64,000 bases of DNA from Bacillus sp. SLBN-46 (GCF_031453555.1 NZ_JAVIZM010000001.1:3169001-3233000); one strand, 5' to 3'; shown: positions 16,150 through 25,475, counted from the first letter of the stretch. A program made the numbers and translations. The notes: a model not told the origin generated them from the sequence alone.

Positions 16150-17547
16150 TCAGTTCTTCTGAGAATTCGGTAACATACCAGCTTTATAATCAATTGTTGG
16201 TACGCCGCTTTTACTCGAACGCGCACGAGTCCGGTATCTCATCGCAAAATAAATAAGCGAGTAAACGACAACCATCCCTATCCCAGCAACAAGCCCAGTT
16301 CCCTGGCCAGGAATGAATGGCATACTTACCAATACAATAATCATACTGATTAAGGTAATCCAAGAGGTATACGGAAAGCCAGGCATTTGACAGATTCCCC
16401 CTGGGGGACATCCATTTCTTTTTCGAAAACGGATGTGACTAGCCATAATCACGGCATAGGTAAAGATTAGGGCAAAACCACCTGACGTGATCAAAACAAG
16501 GTACACCCTCGGGAACATTAGACCAAAACCAAGCCCCAAGAGCATGGCAAACCCCGAAAATAAGATCCCGCGATACGGTACATCCTTTGCATCCTTCAAC
16601 CATCCTGGCGCGTGCCCTTCATCTGCAAGAGATCGAATCATCCTTCCAAGTCCAAATATAGCAGCCAGCATGGCAGAAAGAATGGCCGAGATTAACACTA
16701 AATTAAGAGCCGTACCAGCCCAACCGATCCCCCAGCGATCAAGGGATGCCACCATCGGACTTATGTTCTCATTTAGTGTTGAAGTTGGAATTAGCGGAAG
16801 TAACACTAATGCATAAAGGATATACAAGCCTACGAGTGAAATAACCGTGTAGCGAATCGCTTTAGGAATGGTTTCTGTAGGATTACTGGCTTCAGAAGCC
16901 GCTAAGCCAATAATCTCAAAGCCTGCGTAAGCAAAAATTACGATTAACATACTTCCTGCTATCCCCTTTATTCCTCCAGGCATTAAGGGCTCTCTTGCCA
17001 ATTCACCTAACCCGATGGCAGGCTTTCCGGGCATAATTCCGAAAATAAGGACAATTGCCATTAGAATAAAGAAGATAATCGCAAAAATTTTGACGGCTGA
17101 AAGTCCGCTTTCCAGCTTTCCTAACTTATCCGCTCCCAAAAGATTAAGCAACGTTACTCCAATGAGAATGGCACTCCCCAGTATGGCTATTGATACATTC
17201 GGATACCATTCTTGAAATAGGATGGAAATCGCGGTTGCTTCACTCGACATGGAAAGAACGATCCCTGTCCAATAAAGCCAGCCAACAACAAATCCCGTTC
17301 CTTCACCCAGCTCTTGTGCTGCGTAAGTACTAAAGGAACCAACAGTAGGATTTCCCACGGTCATTTCTGACAGTGCATAAAGAATGAAAAATACCAGTAC
17401 ACCCGCGATCACATAGGATAGTAAAATTGAGGGGCCAGCAGCATGAATCGCAATGGACGACCCTAGAAAAAAGGAACCCCCAATTACACTTCCTAAGGCC
17501 ATCATAGTAAGTTGCCACGCTGACAGCCCTTTGTTTGATTTCTCCAT
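16150..17547 (-). CDS. Amino acid permease (APC superfamily)
   Basis: The 465-residue protein has twelve predicted helices and the APC signature at its start, 'QLTMMALGSVIGGSFFLGSS', where the GSxIGxG-like unwound helix binds the substrate amine. 'FAYAGFEIIGLAASEASNP' is the conserved helix-6 motif with its glutamate. It is a proton-coupled amino acid importer of the YbxG/YdgF-like group. The amino acid cannot be told from sequence. GGAG lies upstream of the ATG at slightly long spacing. It appears monocistronic; its 3' end abuts the 52-bp array. Confidence 0.9.
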   Translation of the reverse strand: MEKSNKGLSAWQLTMMALGSVIGGSFFLGSSIAIHAAGPSILLSYVIAGVLVFFILYALSEMTVGNPTVGSFSTYAAQELGEGTGFVVGWLYWTGIVLSMSSEATAISILFQEWYPNVSIAILGSAILIGVTLLNLLGADKLGKLESGLSAVKIFAIIFFILMAIVLIFGIMPGKPAIGLGELAREPLMPGGIKGIAGSMLIVIFAYAGFEIIGLAASEASNPTETIPKAIRYTVISLVGLYILYALVLLPLIPTSTLNENISPMVASLDRWGIGWAGTALNLVLISAILSAMLAAIFGLGRMIRSLADEGHAPGWLKDAKDVPYRGILFSGFAMLLGLGFGLMFPRVYLVLITSGGFALIFTYAVIMASHIRFRKRNGCPPGGICQMPGFPYTSWITLISMIIVLVSMPFIPGQGTGLVAGIGMVVVYSLIYFAMRYRTRARSSKSGVPTIDYKAGMLPNSQKN

Positions 17548-17718
17548 TACATGTTAATCTCCTATACCATTTATTTTGTGAAATTATTATTTACTAAGCG
17601 TTACAAAATGATTCTGTATTGGTTGACAGGGAATAAAGTGGCTTTATCGAGTACATATTTAGGTTTCTAGAGGGGGAAAATATCATTACTATTTAGGTCA
17701 AATAAAAGGAGTATTTTT

Positions 17719-18291
17719 ATGAATGATCGGATTTTTAGGTCTATTAACGAATTGGCTGGATCTTCTCGTTTTGTAGACTTCATTATGGTTACCCTTTCTA
17801 AGAGAACGCGCTATGTCTATCTTTTTGTATTACTTTTACTACTATTTCAAGCTAAATTTAATAAAAGAAAAACTCTAATTGCTGGGGTAACCCTAAGTAT
17901 AACGTATCTACTTAGCATGTTGATGAAGAGAATTTTTTATAAACCTAGGCCTTTCTTGAAGCAAGCCGTTCATTTATTACCACCAGTACCCTCTAGAAAG
18001 GATTCTTCGTTTCCTAGTAAACATACGGCTCTTGCATTCGCAATGTCCGCTTTTGTTTTTGTTTATCATCGGACTTGGGGCTTGGGTCTGTGGCTGTTAT
18101 CCCTTTTAGTTGGTATTTCTCGTATCTGGATGGGGCAGCATTATCCTTCAGATATTGTGGGGAGCGCCATTCTTGGAAATATAACGGCATTTGTGGTCAA
18201 GTTTACTGAAAAGTATTGGAGGCCATTTCTGGAAAGGACCCTCCATTCCTATTCTCATTTCCGTATTTCTTCCCGACAAATTCAAGATTAA
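17719..18291 (+). CDS. PAP2-family membrane phosphatase (BcrC/undecaprenyl-diphosphatase-like)
   Basis: This 190-residue protein with about five helices contains all three PAP2 motifs: K70-x6-R77-P78 (KRIFYKPRP), P99-S-K-H102 (PSKHTA), and S133-R134-x5-H140-x3-D144 (SRIWMGQHYPSD). The PSKH form and the length suit BcrC-type enzymes. These recycle undecaprenyl diphosphate at the outer membrane face and give bacitracin tolerance. That specific role is inferred. AAAAGGAG precedes the ATG. The following hydrolase gene starts about 90 bp downstream. Confidence 0.88.
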   Translation: MNDRIFRSINELAGSSRFVDFIMVTLSKRTRYVYLFVLLLLLFQAKFNKRKTLIAGVTLSITYLLSMLMKRIFYKPRPFLKQAVHLLPPVPSRKDSSFPSKHTALAFAMSAFVFVYHRTWGLGLWLLSLLVGISRIWMGQHYPSDIVGSAILGNITAFVVKFTEKYWRPFLERTLHSYSHFRISSRQIQD

Positions 18292-18378
18292 ACCGGGATT
18301 CATTTCCACCTTTTTGCTGGATTAGCGGTTTATTTGTTATACTCAGCATTAGAAAAGAGTGTATTTGAGGAGAAAAAG

Positions 18379-19293
18379 GTGAAAATGAAGAGATACGCAA
18401 ACTTGAATAATGCAACAAACAACAAATCTTTCTCGGATATGAGGAAGTGGCAGAAAGAAAGACGAAGTAAAGTAAAGGATTTATCAATTAATATCGAGCA
18501 ATCTCCTGCTAAAAAAATAAAAGAAATTACCGCCAACAGAAGCCAAACTTCTTATACATGGATTGGCCATTCGACCTTTTTGATTCAGCTAAACGGTATG
18601 AATATATTAACAGACCCTGTTTGGGCGAAGCGGATGGGATTTCAAAAACGATTAACAGCACCTGGCCTTTCATTTTCAGAGCTTCCAGAGATTGATATCG
18701 TCGTGATTTCTCATGGTCATTATGATCATTTGGATTTCCCTACGTTGAAAAAATTAAAAGGGAGCCCTCACTTTTATGTCCCTGCCGGCTTAAAGTCCCT
18801 TTTTAACAGAAAAGGCTTTCAAAAAGTAACGGAAATGAATTGGTGGGAAAGTACCGCGCACGATGGATTAACGATCCATTTCGTTCCCGCCCAGCATTGG
18901 ACAAGGAGATCCCTGCTGGATATGAACACCTCCCATTGGGGCGGCTGGATCTTCCAAACAGAGCAAGATACATTTTATTTTGTTGGGGATACCGGGTATT
19001 TTGATGGTTTTAAACAAATTGCGGACCGATTTGCAATTGACACGGTGTTTATGCCCATCGGCGCCTATGAGCCAGAATGGTTTATGGCGGTTTCACATAT
19101 CTCACCAGAGGATAGTGTGAAAGCGTTTGTTGAATTAAAGGCAAAAAACTTTGTCCCGATGCATTATGGAGCGTATCGTTTAGCGGATGACACTGGGCCG
19201 GAAGCTTTAGAACGTCTCTTGAAGGAATGGAAAAAGCAACAGCTTCCTGAGGAACAACTAAAGGTGTTATTAATTGGAGAAACAGTCATGTAA
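18379..19293 (+). CDS. Metallo-beta-lactamase-fold hydrolase (NAPE-PLD-like)
   Basis: The roughly 304-residue protein carries the MBL metal motif 'SHGHYDHLD' (HxHxDH). Further metal ligands are in 'PAQHWTRR', 'VGDTGYFDGF' and 'MHYGAYR'. 'WIGHSTFLIQLNGMNILTDP' and 'GAYEPEWFM' are typical of the family of N-acylphosphatidylethanolamine phospholipase D and the bacterial RomA-like proteins. The substrate in Bacillus is unknown. GAGGAG fits a GTG start at 18379; an ATG two codons on is also possible. A strong terminator follows. Confidence 0.88.
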   Translation: MKMKRYANLNNATNNKSFSDMRKWQKERRSKVKDLSINIEQSPAKKIKEITANRSQTSYTWIGHSTFLIQLNGMNILTDPVWAKRMGFQKRLTAPGLSFSELPEIDIVVISHGHYDHLDFPTLKKLKGSPHFYVPAGLKSLFNRKGFQKVTEMNWWESTAHDGLTIHFVPAQHWTRRSLLDMNTSHWGGWIFQTEQDTFYFVGDTGYFDGFKQIADRFAIDTVFMPIGAYEPEWFMAVSHISPEDSVKAFVELKAKNFVPMHYGAYRLADDTGPEALERLLKEWKKQQLPEEQLKVLLIGETVM

Positions 19294-19295
19294 TT

Positions 19296-19339
19296 AACTG
19301 GGGATAACCATTAAAATTGGGTGGTCCCCAGTTTTTTTA
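19296..19339 (+). terminator. Intrinsic terminator after the MBL-fold hydrolase
   Basis: AACTGGGGA pairs with TCCCCAGTT across a 20-nt loop and is followed by seven T residues. It starts just after the stop codon. Confidence 0.9.
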
Positions 19340-19354
19340 TCGGATCGACTGCTT

Positions 19355-19428
19355 ATGAGCGAATCCCCATGTAATATGAGCGAATTTCAATTTTTATGAG
19401 CGCATCTTCCCTTTTAATGAGCGAATTT
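19355..19428 (+). repeat. Four TGAGCGAAT direct repeats, about 21 bp apart
   Basis: TGAGCGAATC/T-like cores occur near 19356, 19377, 19397 and 19418, at about two helical turns. They are direct, not inverted, and differ from the 52-bp arrays. They lie between the hydrolase terminator and the YhcN-like lipoprotein gene, so they could be operator sites for the latter. Confidence 0.65.
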
Positions 19429-19537
19429 CATTTTCTGTCTTGGAAACCTTTTACCATCCACGATTTCAAGAATAGTTCCCCTTATAGTGGCAACCATAAG
19501 TATGTAAAACAATTATTTTATAAGGGAGTGGACATTT

Positions 19538-20269
19538 TTGACGAAAAAAGGTTTAGTTACTTTCGTTTTAGCAACTACCTTATTAGGTTTAACAGGCTGT
19601 GGAATGAACGATCGAACAGATAATGTAACTAGAAACAATTTAAATGCTAACAATGTTAGGAATAATAACAATGATGGCCTTGATTTAACGAATGTCTCCA
19701 ACAAAACCTTCCGTGTTTCTAATCGTGCAGGAAAAAGTGTAGAGAAATTGCAGGCCGTTGAATTGGCACATGTCATCATTCGCAATCATGATGCATATGT
19801 GGCGGTGAAACTACACAATCGAACGAACCAAACAAATATGGGTATGGGCACTACACGCGGTACCAGCATGAGCACTGTTGATACGACTCGTGCAAATGAT
19901 ATCAGCGCCCGTGGTGCAGGTACAGGTAGAAACGGTAATTACCCAAGTACAACAGGCGTGACTAGTACGGATAATACGGGCAACGCTCTAAATCCCGGCA
20001 CTACTAATGGGACCAACATCGGTGGTACGACCGGTGTTCGAGACACTGGAATAAATGGTGGGGCAAACTTCAGAAAGGCATCGAACCACCTAGAAAAAGA
20101 AATTGCGAACCAAGTTCATACGGCTGAAAAAAATGTTAACAATGTATATGTAACATATGATGTAGACTTCTTTAATCGACTAACAGACTACACAACCGAC
20201 ACAGGTAATGCTCGAAACAGGGACGGACTTTGGAACGACATTACGAATACAATTAAACGTTCTTTCTGA
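19538..20269 (+). CDS. YhcN/YlaJ-family sporulation lipoprotein
   Basis: The 243-residue protein has a lipoprotein signal (LGLTGC). A low-complexity Asn/Thr/Gly-rich region follows, and a C-terminal domain contains 'HLEKEIANQVHTAEKNVNNV' and 'FFNRLTDYTTD', the YhcN/YlaJ pattern. B. subtilis YhcN is a spore membrane lipoprotein made in the forespore and affects germination efficiency. The variable middle (about residues 95-175) is longer than usual. Start is TTG with GGGAG upstream. The gene has its own terminator and appears monocistronic. Confidence 0.85.
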   Translation: MTKKGLVTFVLATTLLGLTGCGMNDRTDNVTRNNLNANNVRNNNNDGLDLTNVSNKTFRVSNRAGKSVEKLQAVELAHVIIRNHDAYVAVKLHNRTNQTNMGMGTTRGTSMSTVDTTRANDISARGAGTGRNGNYPSTTGVTSTDNTGNALNPGTTNGTNIGGTTGVRDTGINGGANFRKASNHLEKEIANQVHTAEKNVNNVYVTYDVDFFNRLTDYTTDTGNARNRDGLWNDITNTIKRSF

Positions 20270-20328
20270 TTTTGAACGAAAGCAGTAAACTTACAATATA
20301 AATGGCGATTGTTAAGAATAAATGAACC

Positions 20329-20358
20329 AAAAAAGGATGTCATTTGACATCCTTTTTT
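20329..20358 (+). terminator. Intrinsic terminator after the YhcN-like gene
   Basis: A perfect 14-bp stem (AAAAAAGGATGTCA) with a 2-nt gap at the tip ends in six T residues. Confidence 0.9.
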
Positions 20359-20482
20359 GATTCATTTTTACCTTGAAATTGACGATTAATATCTTCTTTC
20401 TAATTTTGGGGAGGTACTAGCCACTTCTGCGAATATTCGGTAACCAATTCTATTATTATCAAACTATAAGAACCAATAAAAC

Positions 20483-21034
20483 TTAATTTAATCCATTAAA
20501 CCGTCCCATCAATATCATATTATAGTAATTTCCGTCTGACAGAAGTTTGTCTTTCTTTAAAACACCTTCCACTTCAAATCCATACCTTTCATATAACTTG
20601 ATGGCTTTATCGTTCGTTTCAAGAACATTCAAGGTTATTTTCTTTATACCATTTGAGTCTGCCCATTCAATTGATTCATTTAAGAAATTTCTTCCAATCC
20701 CATAGCTCCAATACTCTTTTAACACACAGACGCCAAATTCTGCTTTATGAGCATTCCTTTTCAAAATGCTTCCTACACACCTTGAAAAACCAACAATTTT
20801 ACCATCGGCCTCAGCAACTAAGAACAGGTTATTCTTACTCTCTGTATCCATTTTAATGATTTGTTTAAAACCTGCCTCATCTATGTATGCCTCTCCTCTT
20901 TCTCTCTCTAGGTTTTCGGTTTCACCATCAATCTGTAATCTTACTTCAGATAGGTTTTTGGCATCCTTCTCTTCTGCTGACCTCACGAGATAACGTAAAT
21001 TATTGACATTAAATTCTTTTGGATTCACGATCAT
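20483..21034 (-). CDS. GNAT family N-acetyltransferase (RimI/YkkB-like)
   Basis: This 183-residue protein has the full GNAT pattern: 'YLVRSAEEKDAKNLSEVRLQ' at the N-terminus, 'KAEFGVCVLKEYWSYGIGRN' (acetyl-CoA loop) and 'KITLNVLETNDKAIKLYERY'. It resembles acetyltransferases annotated near RimI and spermidine types; the acceptor is unknown. I chose the ATG at 21034 because AAAGGGGG is 8 nt upstream. Starts further upstream would place that site inside the gene. Confidence 0.87.
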   Translation of the reverse strand: MIVNPKEFNVNNLRYLVRSAEEKDAKNLSEVRLQIDGETENLERERGEAYIDEAGFKQIIKMDTESKNNLFLVAEADGKIVGFSRCVGSILKRNAHKAEFGVCVLKEYWSYGIGRNFLNESIEWADSNGIKKITLNVLETNDKAIKLYERYGFEVEGVLKKDKLLSDGNYYNMILMGRFNGLN

Positions 21035-21278
21035 TCCCATTCCCCCTTTGGAAAAAGTTGACACCAAAATAGGATACTTTATTCCGGTTATAAATGCCAA
21101 TATTATCTACAAAAATTTCCCAACCACTCTAAAAGACTCTTTTTTCTCTATATCTACATATGTAAAAAGAATCATTTTTTGTTTTTTCAGAAAAATAGGA
21201 TAACCCTATATACAAATCTTGGGACTATTAAAATATAATTCTAGAGGAATACAAAAATTTGTAAAGGTGGGTCGTTTC

Positions 21279-23354
21279 ATGAAAGCGTTAAAATCTATCA
21301 TTATCTGGGGGATTGTTTCAGCACTCGGCGCTGCTGGTTTTGCCGTCATGGCCTTGAACAACGGAGAAAGCATTAATGCCATCTGGCTCGTTACTGCCGC
21401 TATCTGTGTTTATGCCGTTGCCTATCGGTTTTACAGCAAGTTTATGGCTAAGAAGGTATTTGAGCTGGATGACCACCGAAAAACACCAGCAGAAATCAAC
21501 AATGACGGTAAAGACTATGTTCCTACAAACAAATGGATTCTTTTCGGACATCACTTTGCAGCTATTGCGGGGGCAGGGCCGTTAGTCGGACCTATTCTTG
21601 CAGCACAAATGGGTTATTTACCGGGAACAATATGGATTGTGGTTGGTGTAGTTCTTGCCGGCGCTGTTCAGGACTTTATCATTCTATTCGGATCCATGCG
21701 TCGGAATGGAAAATCGCTTGGAGAAATGATTAAGGAAGAAATTGGCCCTATCACTGGTTTAATTTCCATGATTGGTATTTTAGGAATTATGATTATTTTA
21801 TTGGCCGTTTTAGCACTCGTCGTCGTGAAAGCGCTTACCGGTAGTCCATGGGGAATGTTTACGATTGCGGCAACCATTCCTATTGCGATTCTGATGGGAT
21901 TTTATATGCGTTATATCCGTCCCGGTCGTGTCGGTGAGGCCTCACTCATCGGCGTAGTCCTTCTTCTTCTATCTATTTATGGCGGACAATATGTTTCTCA
22001 GCACGCCGAGCTAGCAAAGATGTTTACCTTTTCAGGTGAAACCATTGCCATCATGATGATTATTTATGGGTTCATAGCTTCCGTTCTACCCGTTTGGATG
22101 CTTCTTGCACCGCGTGACTATTTGAGCACATTTTTAAAAGTAGGTACCATTGTTGGGCTGGCATTAGGAATTTTCATAGTTGCTCCTGATTTGCAAATGC
22201 CCGGTATTACAAAGTTTGTTGATGGTACTGGCCCTGTATTTGCAGGAAATCTTTTTCCTTTCCTATTTATCACGATCGCATGTGGAGCCGTTTCAGGATT
22301 CCATGCCCTTGTATCTTCAGGTACAACACCAAAAATGATCGAACGAGAGTCTCACGCCCAACCAATTGGCTACGGAGCCATGTTAACTGAATCGTTCGTT
22401 GCAGTTATGGCAATGATTGCTGCCTGTGTGCTGACCCCGGGTATCTACTTTGCAATCAACAGCCCCCCTGCTGTTATTGGTGCGGATGCCGTCCAGGCTG
22501 CCCAGACTGTTTCTAGCTGGGGATTCACCATTACACCTGATGAATTGACCAAACTGGCAAATGATGTAGGAGAACAAACCGTTCTTTCACGGACCGGCGG
22601 TGCACCTACCCTTGCAATCGGAATGGCGGTTATTTTTTCAAATGTAATTGGCGGGAAAACACTGATGGCTTTCTGGTACCATTTTGCCATTCTATTTGAA
22701 GCCCTGTTTATTTTAACTACGATTGATGCTGGAACAAGAGTAGGACGTTTTATGATTCAGGATATTCTTGGTACTGTCTATAAACCATTCGCAAAAACAG
22801 AGGCCCTTATACCAAATATAATCGCAACAACCCTCTGTGTTTTTGGCTGGGGATATTTTCTCTACCAAGGTGTTATTGATCCACTTGGTGGAATCAATAC
22901 GTTATGGCCGCTCTTTGGAATTGCTAACCAGATGCTCGCAGCAATCGCTCTGCTCCTTGGAACGACTGTCCTTTTAAAAATGGGCAAGAAAGCATATGTA
23001 TGGGTAACGCTCGTACCAACCACCTGGATTTTGATTGTTACGATGGCCGCCGGTTGGCAAAAGCTCTTCCATGAAAATCCAAAAATCGGCTTTTTGGCTC
23101 ACTCAAAGGTTTTCAAGGAAGCGCTAGATGCTGGTAAAGTCCTCGCACCCGCAGCAAATAAAGAGCAAATGAAGCAGGTTTTGCTGAATGACTATATCGA
23201 TGCTGCCTTGTGCGGATTTTTTATGATAGTGGTAATAGCCGTGCTGATTTCCTCTTTCCGAATCTGGATTAAGGTCTTGAATAACCACAAAATGGATTTA
23301 CATGAATCCCCTTATGTTCCTAGGGATGATGGAGACATCAAACATTATGCTTAA
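21279..23354 (+). CDS. cstA: CstA-family transporter (carbon starvation protein; pyruvate/peptide uptake)
   Basis: The 691-residue protein with about 16-18 helices is a full-length CstA. Conserved parts include 'FGHHFAAIAGAGPLVGPILA', 'GAVSGFHALVSSGTTPK' and 'TIDAGTRVGRFMIQD'. In E. coli CstA and its paralogue BtsT take up pyruvate, and CstA also supports peptide use. The ATG at 21279 has AAAGGTGGG upstream; earlier in-frame starts lack one. The small YbdD-like gene overlaps its end by 8 bp, which is the usual arrangement. Confidence 0.95.
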   Translation: MKALKSIIIWGIVSALGAAGFAVMALNNGESINAIWLVTAAICVYAVAYRFYSKFMAKKVFELDDHRKTPAEINNDGKDYVPTNKWILFGHHFAAIAGAGPLVGPILAAQMGYLPGTIWIVVGVVLAGAVQDFIILFGSMRRNGKSLGEMIKEEIGPITGLISMIGILGIMIILLAVLALVVVKALTGSPWGMFTIAATIPIAILMGFYMRYIRPGRVGEASLIGVVLLLLSIYGGQYVSQHAELAKMFTFSGETIAIMMIIYGFIASVLPVWMLLAPRDYLSTFLKVGTIVGLALGIFIVAPDLQMPGITKFVDGTGPVFAGNLFPFLFITIACGAVSGFHALVSSGTTPKMIERESHAQPIGYGAMLTESFVAVMAMIAACVLTPGIYFAINSPPAVIGADAVQAAQTVSSWGFTITPDELTKLANDVGEQTVLSRTGGAPTLAIGMAVIFSNVIGGKTLMAFWYHFAILFEALFILTTIDAGTRVGRFMIQDILGTVYKPFAKTEALIPNIIATTLCVFGWGYFLYQGVIDPLGGINTLWPLFGIANQMLAAIALLLGTTVLLKMGKKAYVWVTLVPTTWILIVTMAAGWQKLFHENPKIGFLAHSKVFKEALDAGKVLAPAANKEQMKQVLLNDYIDAALCGFFMIVVIAVLISSFRIWIKVLNNHKMDLHESPYVPRDDGDIKHYA

Positions 23355-23550
23355 GAAAATTAGAGGCATTCTTGTATACCGGAAACAGTTCATTTCACTC
23401 CTGGTGGGTGTGCCAAGTTATGAAAAATATGTAGAGCACATGAAGGTTCATCATCCAAACGAACCGATTAAGTCGCAGAAGGAGTTCTTCTGCGAAGCAC
23501 AGGAAGCACGTTACAATGGGAAGGGTGGAAAAGTGTCAAGGTGTTGTTAG
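23347..23550 (+). CDS. YbdD/YjiX-family small protein
   Basis: The 67-residue basic protein contains 'GVPSYEKYVEHMKVHHPNEP', the signature of the YbdD/YjiX (DUF466) family. These genes almost always follow cstA or btsT. The E. coli partner is required for full transport activity of its CstA-type transporter. The start lies inside the last codons of cstA, so translation is coupled. A terminator follows at once. Confidence 0.93.
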   Translation: MLKKIRGILVYRKQFISLLVGVPSYEKYVEHMKVHHPNEPIKSQKEFFCEAQEARYNGKGGKVSRCC

Positions 23551-23556
23551 ATTATT

Positions 23557-23586
23557 GCCTGTATCCATAATGGATATAGGCTTTTT
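23557..23586 (+). terminator. Intrinsic terminator of the cstA-ybdD operon
   Basis: GCCTGTATCCAT pairs with GGATATAGGC (one wobble or mismatch) across a short loop, followed by TTTTTATT. Confidence 0.88.
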
Positions 23587-23693
23587 ATTATTAACAGTCT
23601 TATATTTATGTTTTATAAAAGTAATGCCAGCTTTCTCACCAGAGGCCTGCTTCTGCTCGTTTGATAAAATCATGGCACCCAAACCAAAGGTAA

Positions 23694-24057
23694 CTTCGGA
23701 CAGGGTTCCTTCATTCAAGAGCTTCTCTGTCCGAACGTGAGCCATCTTTGGACAGGGTTCCTTCATTCAAGAGCTTCTCTGTCCGAACGTGAGCCATCTT
23801 CGGACAGTCTGCCTTCATTCAGGTGCTCCTCTGTCCGAACATCCGTCAACTTCGGACAGTCTGCCTTCATTCAAGGGCTTCTCTGTCCCAACATGGGCCA
23901 ATTACGGACAGTGTTCCTTCATTCAAGGGCTTCTCTGTCCGAACGTGAGCCAACTTCGGACAGGGTTCCTTCATTCAAGAGCTTCTTTGTCCGAACGTGA
24001 GCCAACTTCGGACAGGGTTCATCCATTCAAGAAATTCACTGTCAGAACCTGAATCAC
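23694..24057 (+). repeat. 52-bp tandem array A2 (7 units)
   Basis: Units begin at 23694, 23746, 23798, 23850, 23902, 23954 and 24006, at an exact 52-bp period. Each has CTTCGGACAG near one end and CTGTCCGAA near the other. These pair within a unit (long loop) or across the unit boundary (11-nt loop). The linker begins GGTTCC. It lies between two convergent genes, after the cstA terminator, so it is not needed for initiation of either. Confidence 0.93.
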
Positions 24058-24128
24058 CTTCTATTACTTCGAACTCTTTAGATAAATTAAGGCACCACTG
24101 GTACAGGCAAGAAAAGTGGTTACATAAG

Positions 24129-24165
24129 AAAGAGTACCCAACATAAAAACGTAAGGGTACTCTTT
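24129..24165 (-). terminator. Intrinsic terminator of the stress protein gene
   Basis: AAAGAGTACCC and its exact complement GGGTACTCTTT flank a 15-nt loop. On the minus strand it follows the stop codon by about 17 nt and ends in TTTCTTATG. Confidence 0.75.
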
Positions 24166-24181
24166 AATTAATATTTTAAAT

Positions 24182-24751
24182 TTATCTTAAGCGTGGATCA
24201 TTAGGATTGCCCGAAGTAAGCGCAGCATTGGACGGTTCATTTGTTGTCATTGATCTGCCTGTTAGATTATCCTCACCAATCGTATCGAGTTGGCCATCTC
24301 CAACGCTGGTTATTCGGCGTTCTACAAGGACAAGAATTTTACCTTCTTTAACATAACCTTCATAACGATCTGCTTCATCCTCTTCGAAGCCCATACCAAC
24401 TAAAGCTCCAGCCAACCCACCAACTCCTGCGCCGACTGCTGCACCCGTCAATGTGGCTGCAATTGGTCCAGCGGCTACAAATGGTCCAATACCTGGTATC
24501 GCGAGTGCTCCCACACCAGCGAGCAATCCGACGAGTCCACCAAGTGCCCCGCCTGTTGCCGCTCCTGCAAGTAAATCATCTTCTGTCTTCGTACCTGTTG
24601 CATCATTTATTTCGTTTACTTTGTCATTGTTTGCTCCTATAACCGAGATATCCTCTGCAGCGTATCCCTGTCGTTTTAGGTCTTCAACCGCCTTAATAGC
24701 CTCATGTTCCGTATCATAAACTCCCACCAAGTGCTTTTCATGTTCGTACAT
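24182..24751 (-). CDS. General stress protein with YflT-like and glycine-zipper regions
   Basis: The 189-residue protein starts with a YflT/GspM17-type domain ('LVGVYDTEHEAIKAVEDLKR' to 'DISVIGANNDK'). A glycine/alanine-rich zipper segment follows (about 62-118, repeated GxxxG), then an acidic part and a flexible tail. Such proteins are general stress proteins of unknown biochemical role, and the zipper may insert in the membrane. A SigB-type promoter lies 37 bp upstream, and AAAGGAGG precedes the ATG. The promoter agrees with stress induction. Confidence 0.85.
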   Translation of the reverse strand: MYEHEKHLVGVYDTEHEAIKAVEDLKRQGYAAEDISVIGANNDKVNEINDATGTKTEDDLLAGAATGGALGGLVGLLAGVGALAIPGIGPFVAAGPIAATLTGAAVGAGVGGLAGALVGMGFEEDEADRYEGYVKEGKILVLVERRITSVGDGQLDTIGEDNLTGRSMTTNEPSNAALTSGNPNDPRLR

Positions 24752-24787
24752 TGAAATTCCTCCTTTAAATGAGTAGTCCTTACTTAA

Positions 24788-24813
24788 CTACCCTCCACTC
24801 CGAGGAACGAAAC
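24788..24813 (-). promoter_or_regulatory. SigB-type promoter of the general stress protein
   Basis: On the minus strand GTTTCG, a 14-bp spacer and GGGTAG match the SigB consensus GTTTAA-N12-14-GGGTAT at ten of twelve bases. The minus-10 lies 37 bp before the ATG. Confidence 0.75.
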
Positions 24814-24957
24814 ATATAATAATCCACTTTTTCTATTTGTCATGAGTAAAGCACTCTGAACTAATTGAACTATTTTGTATAATATTTAATTAAAATAGAA
24901 AGATAAAAAAGGAATAGTTTGGAGTAATCCGACCAAAAGAGCCAAGAGGAGATCAAA

Positions 24958-25449
24958 ATGTCCCTTGAATTTAAATATTGGAAATGGATTTTTCTAATCA
25001 TTTCGATTTTGACTTTTAATATAGTTGCATTAAAAACGAGAAAACAATTACCTACTACTGTGATCTATTCAACAACTTTTTTTGCATTGTGTATTCAACA
25101 ATATTTTGATTCTTATGCAGCGTTCTTTTTTAAGGCATGGGGATTTTTTTCAGTGGATACGGCTGATTTCCCTTCATTGTTAGTTAAATGGGGAATTTAT
25201 CCAGCAGCAATTGTTATGATTATAAATTGGTATCCTTATAAATCATCAATGACGAAGAGATTTTGTTATATTATGGGATGGTCCGTTTTTTCTACTTCCT
25301 TTGAATGGGTGACAATGAAATTAGGAATTCTTTGGCATATCCATTGGAACTTATTTTATTCATTTATTATATATCCCATTATTTATTACCTATTTTTAAT
25401 TCTACACGTAAAGTTTTACCAGTGGTTAAAGCGAAGGGAATATAGGTAG
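24958..25449 (+). CDS. CBO0543-family membrane protein
   Basis: This 163-residue protein has five hydrophobic helices with 'SFEWVTMKLGILWHIHWNLF' and 'YSFIIYPIIYYLFLILHVKF' in the C-terminal half, the core of CBO0543-family proteins. AGAGGAG precedes the ATG. It is the third member in this window, with the pair at 9875-10853. No function is known for the family. Confidence 0.78.
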   Translation: MSLEFKYWKWIFLIISILTFNIVALKTRKQLPTTVIYSTTFFALCIQQYFDSYAAFFFKAWGFFSVDTADFPSLLVKWGIYPAAIVMIINWYPYKSSMTKRFCYIMGWSVFSTSFEWVTMKLGILWHIHWNLFYSFIIYPIIYYLFLILHVKFYQWLKRREYR

Positions 25450-25475
25450 AGAAAATTGTTCTACTAAAAAAAAAC

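Noticed and set aside
23737..24052. Open reading frames running through array A2
   Set aside because: They arise from repeat sequence in several frames, have no ribosome binding site and no protein-like pattern.
23694..24057. CRISPR-like look of the 52-bp arrays
   Set aside because: The whole 52-bp unit repeats, including the part between hairpins. There are no unique spacers and no cas genes nearby.
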